Shown: piece after piece, positions 58,804-64,000 of the stretch
How the letters are laid out: every line of letters starts with the position of its first letter
Position numbering within the stretch: position 1 is the stretch's first letter
Origin: Bacillus sp. UNC438CL73TsuS30
Lineage (GTDB): Bacteria; Bacillota; Bacilli; Bacillales; Cytobacillaceae
DNA: 64,000 bases
Direction: 5' to 3'
Assembly (NCBI RefSeq): GCF_000482325.1
Contig: NZ_AXVA01000011.1
Span: 62,001 to 126,000, forward strand
Translations under genes and position numbers: made by a program
The notes under the pieces: generated by a model
Told to the model about the DNA's origin: nothing
What the model saw: only the letters and a program-made list of their open reading frames with translations
Databases searched by the model: none

Positions 58804-60192
58804 TTATTCCCCCTTTGTCCCGCCGACCGTCATTTCGCTTACCCGAATCATTGGCTGGCCAACATTTACTGGGATACTCCCACTTGAGGCACCGCACATT
58901 CCGGCGCCATGTCCCAAATTATTCCCAACCATATCCACAAGCTGTAAGGTTTTCGGACCATTTCCGATTAAGGTTGCTCCCTTTAGCGGCTTTCCGAGTA
59001 TTCCATTTTTTACTTCGTACGCTTCCGCAACGGCAAAGTTGTAATCACCTGTCGCCGGATTAACCTGTCCGCCGCCCATATATTTTGTATAAATACCATG
59101 TTCCGTGTTCGCAATGATTTCTTCTGGCGTTGATTTTCCCGGAGCAATATACGTATTGGTCATCCGAGAGGTAGGGGAAAAACGGAATGATTGTCTTCTT
59201 CCGGAACCTGTTGATTCCATTCCCATCCTACGTGAATTAAACTTATCAATTAAATAGCCTTTTAAAATACCATTTTCAATGAGGATATTTTTTCGGGCTT
59301 TTTCACCCTCATCATCAATATTGATCGAGCCCCACTCATTTTGCAGTGTTCCGTCATCAATATATGTAACGATTTCTGGTGCAACCCGTTCGCCAATGCG
59401 GTTCGCGAAAACGGAATTGTTTTTCGCTACAGCGGTCGCTTCTAATCCATGTCCGCAAGCCTCGTGAAAAATAACACCGCCAAATTCATTATCAATAATC
59501 ACTGGAAATTTCCCGCTTGGACATGGATTGGCATCTAGCATCGTCACTGCCATTCGAGATGCCTCTTTTGAATAGTGGTCCAGGTTTAGGTTTTCAAAAA
59601 ATTCAAAGCCTTGATGGGCACCTGGTCCATAGAAGCCTGTTTCCATTTGGTTGTCCCTTACAGCTACAGCCTGGATGGCAAGCCTGGAGCGGACCCGTTT
59701 ATCTTCAATGAATTTACCTTCGGAATTGGCAATCAGAACATTTTGTTCTTCATCCATATATCGGACGGTTACTTGTGAAATACTAGAGTGATAGTTTTTG
59801 GCGGTATCAAAAGCATTTTTCATAATGGTGATTTTTCTTGATTTATCTACCTCTAGGGGCAGAAGGTGAACTGGATGACTGGATTCGAAGGATTCTTGGA
59901 TGAATGGGGCAGGTTGGATGATTGAATTTCCGCTAATGGCTTGAGCAGCATTTTTGGCTGCTTTTAAAAGGCTGTCTTTTCGAAAATCTGTTGTATAGGC
60001 ATAAACACTCTGCAATCCTTTAAAAACACGAATGCCTATTCCAAAGTCGCGGCCGGAAAGGCATGTTTCTACTTTACCGCTTCTAAGTGACATATTATTC
60101 GTGAAACGATCCTCCACAAATAGTTCAGAAAAGTCACCGCCGGTAGACAAGGCAGCTGTCAGTACGTCTTCAATTAAAGATTTACTAAGCAT
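58804..60192 (-). CDS. tldD: TldD metalloprotease subunit
   Basis: A 462-residue protein with the zinc motif HEACGH ('IIFHEACGHGLEATAVA') and the third ligand region 'GLMCGASSGSIPVNVGQP'-like ('GAGMCGASSGSIPVNVG'), 'PTSRMTNTYIAPG' and 'GGGQVNPATGDYNFAVAEAYEV'. Degrades unfolded peptides and processes some RiPP precursors with TldE. In this genome a TOMM cluster without its own leader protease lies about 30 kb away. Start ATG 60192 with GGGGACCC-type weak site upstream. Confidence 0.9.
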   Translation of the reverse strand: MLSKSLIEDVLTAALSTGGDFSELFVEDRFTNNMSLRSGKVETCLSGRDFGIGIRVFKGLQSVYAYTTDFRKDSLLKAAKNAAQAISGNSIIQPAPFIQESFESSHPVHLLPLEVDKSRKITIMKNAFDTAKNYHSSISQVTVRYMDEEQNVLIANSEGKFIEDKRVRSRLAIQAVAVRDNQMETGFYGPGAHQGFEFFENLNLDHYSKEASRMAVTMLDANPCPSGKFPVIIDNEFGGVIFHEACGHGLEATAVAKNNSVFANRIGERVAPEIVTYIDDGTLQNEWGSINIDDEGEKARKNILIENGILKGYLIDKFNSRRMGMESTGSGRRQSFRFSPTSRMTNTYIAPGKSTPEEIIANTEHGIYTKYMGGGQVNPATGDYNFAVAEAYEVKNGILGKPLKGATLIGNGPKTLQLVDMVGNNLGHGAGMCGASSGSIPVNVGQPMIRVSEMTVGGTKGE

Positions 60193-60305
60193 AGGGTCCC
60201 CCTTCGAATTAAAAGATTTGTATCCTCTTTGATTATATGTCTTGATTACCTATTCATACAAAGGAAATGTGTTATTTTGGTAAAAATAGTTATTTTTGAA
60301 TAGAT

Positions 60306-60346
60306 TAAAGAAATCCTCACTAATAGGATTACTAGTAAGGATTTCT
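60306..60346 (-). terminator. Terminator of the germination operon
   Basis: On the minus strand AGAAATCCT pairs with AGGATTTCT, with an inner ACTA/TAGT stem, followed by T-rich sequence; overlaps the B-subunit stop. Confidence 0.7.
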
Positions 60347-61427
60347 AAACGCGCTTTCGGATGAAAGCGACACATAGGAGTAAAATAGGAATGAAAAGCT
60401 GAACCGTTAAAAAATAAAAGGGGACAGTGGTATTCATACCTTGAATCATCATCTGAAACGAGGGGATGGACCAGACTGAAAATAGGATAATTAAAATACC
60501 AATTGGAAGCACCATTTGTTTATAACTGGGCAGTTTTAGCCATTGTACTGTTCCAAGGACAAGCATATAAAAAAATGAAGAAAGTTGGACGAAACCACCA
60601 AGAACCCAAACCGCGATGACAATGGACTCGATATGTTCAAAGAATGAACCAATACTAATAAACCTTGCTGCCTCAAACACTGGAAATTGGATATTGGTAA
60701 TAATTTCTCCAAATAAAAAAAGATTACCGAGATTGATAAAAACCATTGTCACAACACATGCCAGTACGGAGAATAACCCCCATTTCCTTGCACTTTTTTG
60801 GTTTGTTAAGAAGGGGAGCAGGAAGGACAATAACGAAAATTGACTTAACCAGGCATGTGGTGCAAGCGAACCTTTAAGAGAGGGAATCCACCCATCTTGC
60901 ATAATTGGAAATAAATTCTTAAAGTTTAAATCAGGAATAAGAAAAACATAGATTAGGATATAAAGGACCAAAACGATTGGCATAAAAATCATAGCACATC
61001 TACCTATTACTTCAATGCCGCCATGCACGGCAATCGCACAAGAAAGGGCAATACTTGCAGTAACAATAACCATCGGTGTTTTATGCAAAAAGGCACTTCC
61101 AATAAATTCACCGTATTCACGAAATGCGATTGCCGTATCATGTAATAGAAAGAACAAGTAAATAAACCCAATGAACTTACCAAGAATTCGACCAAGGATG
61201 AGCTCGCTATATTCAATCAGTGTTTTCTTCGGGTATAACTTGTAAAGTTTAAGGATAATATATACGATTAAAAAACCACTCACTGAACCCCAAATGGGGG
61301 ATAGCCATAAATCACGCTTTGCATGCTGTGCGGTGATATATGGAATGTAAAGAATAGCGGTTGCTACAACTGTTGCATACATAATGAGTGCCATTTGCAA
61401 GGAGGAAATCCTACCTTTTTCAACCAT
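60345..61427 (-). CDS. Germinant receptor B subunit (GerAB/GerKB)
   Basis: A 360-residue membrane protein with about 10 helices beginning 'GRISSLQMALIMYATVVATAILYIPYITAQ', the usual germination permease N-terminus. Intact reading frame throughout. Start ATG 61427 is best spaced to AAAGGAATG; ATG 61436 is directly adjacent to it. Last gene of the A-C-D-B receptor operon at the right edge. Confidence 0.87.
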   Translation of the reverse strand: MVEKGRISSLQMALIMYATVVATAILYIPYITAQHAKRDLWLSPIWGSVSGFLIVYIILKLYKLYPKKTLIEYSELILGRILGKFIGFIYLFFLLHDTAIAFREYGEFIGSAFLHKTPMVIVTASIALSCAIAVHGGIEVIGRCAMIFMPIVLVLYILIYVFLIPDLNFKNLFPIMQDGWIPSLKGSLAPHAWLSQFSLLSFLLPFLTNQKSARKWGLFSVLACVVTMVFINLGNLFLFGEIITNIQFPVFEAARFISIGSFFEHIESIVIAVWVLGGFVQLSSFFYMLVLGTVQWLKLPSYKQMVLPIGILIILFSVWSIPSFQMMIQGMNTTVPFYFLTVQLFIPILLLCVAFIRKRV

Positions 61428-61461
61428 TTCTTTCATTCCTTTTCAAAAGATGGTAATAGCA

Positions 61462-61689
61462 TTATGTTTCCCAAAAAGCTCCAACTGATTTATAAATAAA
61501 TTCGATTAAATCTCCCGGCCCGGGAATTTTAGGAAATAAAATGAGTGTTGCAGCGAGAAACCAGTCAAACACGATGAACGCCAAAAATGTTTTTTGGACC
61601 TTTTGCCCATTTTCCTTTAGTTTCGGCCGATTATAAAGATAGAGAAGTAGTAAAAGAACGGTTACACCTATAATTTCTACCACATTCAT
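61462..61689 (-). CDS. Germinant receptor D subunit
   Basis: A 75-residue protein with two membrane helices ('IIGVTVLLLLLYLYNRP' and 'KTFLAFIVFDWFLAATLILFP'), matching the small D-subunit proteins encoded in Bacillus germinant receptor operons and known to modulate receptor function. It overlaps the C gene by 4 bases and precedes the B gene by 34 bases. Confidence 0.78.
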   Translation of the reverse strand: MNVVEIIGVTVLLLLLYLYNRPKLKENGQKVQKTFLAFIVFDWFLAATLILFPKIPGPGDLIEFIYKSVGAFWET

Positions 61690-62885
61690 TTGATTTCACC
61701 TCTTTTTCTGTTCCCAGAAGCTAAACCCGTTTTTTCAATTTGTACGTTTGTATTAAAGGAAATGACTACCTCCTGGAAAATCTTATTCCATTCATTTTTT
61801 TTAGTTTTCCATACTTCAGGGTACTCCCGTTGGAAAGCCTCTGCAAAACCAAAGATGTCTGCATTCAATTTTTTTTGGACTTCCAAAAAAGCTAATTGTT
61901 CCCGTTTTTCAATTGCCTGGATTGCCCTATATTCGGCTTCCTTTATATTTTCTGTCTTCATTAAATTAAGATTGGTTGTATTTTGGATCACATCTAAACC
62001 CGCATCTGTTTTAACGAGCATCTTCCATTTACCTTTTTTAATGGAAGGAACCAACTGATTATGGCTTCTTAATAAATTTAATGAAATATAACCCGGTTCG
62101 TTTTTAAACGAAATGGTAATAACACCTGAGTCCATTTCGTTTCTTGGCCAAAGAATTCCCCTTGTGGCTTTATCATCTAAGCGACCTACCATTTTATCCC
62201 CTTTTAATACTGCTACTCCATTCACGAACGGAATTTTTTTCTTATAGGAACCAAGATGTGTTGGAGGCAGCTCTTCAACCCATGGGAGAACGGCCGCTTC
62301 CGATTCACTTGATAACATTTGTGCCAAACTCTTCACGGTTACTTTCACACCGATTTGCGTTTTTACCATTTGCCGAAGTTGCTTGGCAATGTCTCTTTCC
62401 AATTCAGGCATAGACTCCAAAATTTGCTTTGCTTTTCCTTTCGAGACAAAAACATCGGCTCTAATTCGAGGCTCTGAATGTCGAACCCAAAAATCAATCT
62501 GATCACTAACACCTTCTTTGGCAAGTTTCTCACCAATCACAAGCACCTCATTTTGACCCCAAAATATCTTTCTGGTCAGTTCCTCTTGAAGTCGAGCCAT
62601 CGCATCCGCAATGGTTTTGCCTTCGGCGGACCTAACAAAGGTTTGACCACTGCTTGTACCACTTGACATGCCACTTTGTTGTCCGCCTTCCGCAGGTCTA
62701 GGAATAAATACCTGGACGGAAAGTTCAATGCTATGATTTTTCCCTTTATCTATACCTGTGGCCATAATGAGTGCCAAATCGTTTACTTCCGTTCGATCCC
62801 AGCAACCCGTTAGAAATAGTATAGATGCGCAAAGCAGGAGTGTTAGAATTATAGATTTCTTTTTAAACACCGTGAAACCACTCAT
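61686..62885 (-). CDS. Germinant receptor C subunit lipoprotein (GerAC/GerKC)
   Basis: A 399-residue lipoprotein with signal peptide and lipobox 'FLTGCWDR' (Cys about 28). Family motifs: 'DRTEVNDLALIMATGIDKG', 'RKIFWGQNEVLVIGEKLAKEG' and 'FVNGVAVLKGDKMVGRLDD'. A Gly/Ser-rich insert (around 75-95, 'GGQQSGMSSGTSSGQT') separates the first strands. Starts at ATG 62885, overlapping the A-gene stop by 4 bases. Confidence 0.88.
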   Translation of the reverse strand: MSGFTVFKKKSIILTLLLCASILFLTGCWDRTEVNDLALIMATGIDKGKNHSIELSVQVFIPRPAEGGQQSGMSSGTSSGQTFVRSAEGKTIADAMARLQEELTRKIFWGQNEVLVIGEKLAKEGVSDQIDFWVRHSEPRIRADVFVSKGKAKQILESMPELERDIAKQLRQMVKTQIGVKVTVKSLAQMLSSESEAAVLPWVEELPPTHLGSYKKKIPFVNGVAVLKGDKMVGRLDDKATRGILWPRNEMDSGVITISFKNEPGYISLNLLRSHNQLVPSIKKGKWKMLVKTDAGLDVIQNTTNLNLMKTENIKEAEYRAIQAIEKREQLAFLEVQKKLNADIFGFAEAFQREYPEVWKTKKNEWNKIFQEVVISFNTNVQIEKTGLASGNRKRGEIK

Positions 62886-64000
62886 CCTTCCTCGCCGTTA
62901 TTGCTTGGACCAGGTTGTTGATCAGGAGACTGTCGTCTTAATGCGGACGCTTCAGATGAATATAACTCTGGACGTGTATCCATAGCCCACCACGGAGCAC
63001 GAATGAGAACATCTTTGAAATTTTGAACCTTTAGAGTTGCCGTCGTATTTAAGTATGGAACCCCAAAGGAACGGAGCGTGCAGAGGTGCGCAACAATGGC
63101 TGTTATACCAAGCATTACGCCAAGTAACCCTAACATGCCGGATAAAATCATAATCGGAAAGCGGAGTAAACGAATTGAAACCCCAGTCGCATATCGGGGC
63201 ATTAAAAATGATGCCACTCCTGTGATCGCTACGACCATTACCATCGGTGATGATACAAGCCCTGCAGAGGTTGCCGCTTGTCCAATTACAAGAGCTCCCA
63301 CAATACTAACAGCGGCACCTACTTGTTTCGGTAATCTTACCCCTGCTTCTCGCAATGCTTCAAAGGTGATTTCCATAATAAACGCCTCAATCAATGCCGG
63401 AAAGGGGATTTGTTCACGACTTTCGGCAATCGTTAAGAGAAGAGAGTTTGGTATCATTTCTTGATGATAGGTTAAAATCGCCACATAAGCAGAAGGTGCA
63501 AGCAAAGCGACGAAAAAGAAAACATAACGCAGCCAGCGGATAAAAGTGCTTATGTAAAAAGAATTATAGTAATCTTCAGGTGCTTGTAACATGCTGGCAA
63601 ACGTACAGGGGGCAATAAGCACGAACGGAGTTCCGTCAATTAAGATGACAACACGCCCTTCTAAAAGGCAAGAGGCTGCTACATCTGGCCGCTCCGTTGT
63701 TAATAATTGCGGAAAAGGAGAAAATGGCCGATCTAGAATCATTTCCTCAATATATCCGCTTTCCAATATGCCATCCATATCAATACCCTTTAACCGATTG
63801 GTAACCTCTTGGATTAATGTGCTTTCTGCAATTCCTTCCATATAAGCAACAATTATTTGCGTTTCAGTGAACCGGCCGATGTCCATTTGTATCATTTTAA
63901 AGGAAGGATGACGAATCTTCCTGCGTAATAAGGAGGTATTGACTCGTAATGTTTCAACAAATCCTTCGCGGGGGCCACGAACCACCGACTCCGCTGAAGG
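62882..64000 (-). CDS. Germinant receptor A subunit (GerAA/GerKA), N-terminus beyond the window
   Basis: The frame is open to the right edge; about 370 residues are seen. It contains 'VVRGPREGFVETLRVNTSLLRRKI', 'LEGRVVILIDGTPFVLIAPC', five membrane helices, 'LLTIAESREQIPFPALIEAF', 'EAGVRLPKQVGAAVSIVGAL' and a cytoplasmic C-terminal 'LRSFGVPYLNT'. The apparent GTG at 63985 is an internal Val codon: the family's 'ESVVRGPREGF' block continues upstream. First gene of the A-C-D-B operon. Confidence 0.9.
   Translation of the reverse strand, partial: PSAESVVRGPREGFVETLRVNTSLLRRKIRHPSFKMIQMDIGRFTETQIIVAYMEGIAESTLIQEVTNRLKGIDMDGILESGYIEEMILDRPFSPFPQLLTTERPDVAASCLLEGRVVILIDGTPFVLIAPCTFASMLQAPEDYYNSFYISTFIRWLRYVFFFVALLAPSAYVAILTYHQEMIPNSLLLTIAESREQIPFPALIEAFIMEITFEALREAGVRLPKQVGAAVSIVGALVIGQAATSAGLVSSPMVMVVAITGVASFLMPRYATGVSIRLLRFPIMILSGMLGLLGVMLGITAIVAHLCTLRSFGVPYLNTTATLKVQNFKDVLIRAPWWAMDTRPELYSSEASALRRQSPDQQPGPSNNGEEG

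Overview
The window looks like a chromosomal segment of a low-GC, spore-forming Bacillaceae bacterium (Bacillus/Neobacillus-like). Evidence: a CotD-type spore coat protein, two GerA-type nutrient germinant receptor operons plus an orphan GerAB permease, a CwlC-like amidase, Spx with an Rrf2 regulator, Bacillus-specific small families (IDEAL, DUF3219, DUF3231, DUF975, UPF0316), AGGAGG-type ribosome binding sites and frequent TTG/GTG starts. The organism is inferred from gene content only.

Layout. 1-9.8 kb: two DUF3231 proteins, a coat protein, two VOC proteins, a germinant receptor operon whose B subunit is split by a one-base frameshift, and a MerR-like/DUF3967 protein. 10.9-12.7 kb: a dense non-coding RNA island with two short (4.5S-type) SRP RNAs, an RNase P RNA on the minus strand, tRNA-Ser(GCU), a tmRNA encoding the tag GKQNNNFAFAA, and tRNA-Asn(GUU). 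RNAs normally scattered around a Bacillus chromosome are packed into under 2 kb, and several have atypical features (short SRP form, no encoded CCA, A/U at tRNA position 1). I regard this as the most unusual part of the window.

13.2-17.4 kb: a sulfonate/taurine uptake and desulfonation locus (SsuC, SsuB, TauD-like dioxygenase, SsuA) arranged divergently around a leader with a terminator. 17.5-20.4 kb: a luciferase-like oxidoreductase, then DUF3219, Spx, an Rrf2 regulator and an IDEAL protein, with four copies of one palindrome (CTGTAA-N9-TTACAG) in their upstream regions, so a probable local regulon. 21.9-28.1 kb: a heterocycloanthracin-like TOMM cluster: Cys/Gly/Phe-repeat precursor, ThiF-like maturation protein, YcaO cyclodehydratase and duplicated SagB-type dehydrogenase.

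28-36 kb: a macro-domain protein, a vWA protein, a CPA2 antiporter, a DUF2161 nuclease-fold protein, three tiny ORFs, a possible ADP-ribosyltransferase-fold protein, GC-rich interspersed repeats, a transposase remnant and a 51-bp hairpin repeat array. 36.2-40 kb: one 1235-residue protein joining DUF2062, GH18-like, NodB deacetylase and processive GT2 domains. 41-45 kb: an FtsE-FtsX pair in an operon with a coiled-coil/glucosaminidase hydrolase, and a CwlC-like amidase.

45-57 kb: a DUF3311/monocarboxylate symporter pair, a PRPP synthetase paralog with altered substrate-binding loops, a stand-alone TrpB, DHA2 and EamA transporters, an acyltransferase and several small unknowns. 57-64 kb: a TldD/TldE (PmbA) protease pair and a second, intact germinant receptor operon (A-C-D-B on the minus strand) running off the right edge.
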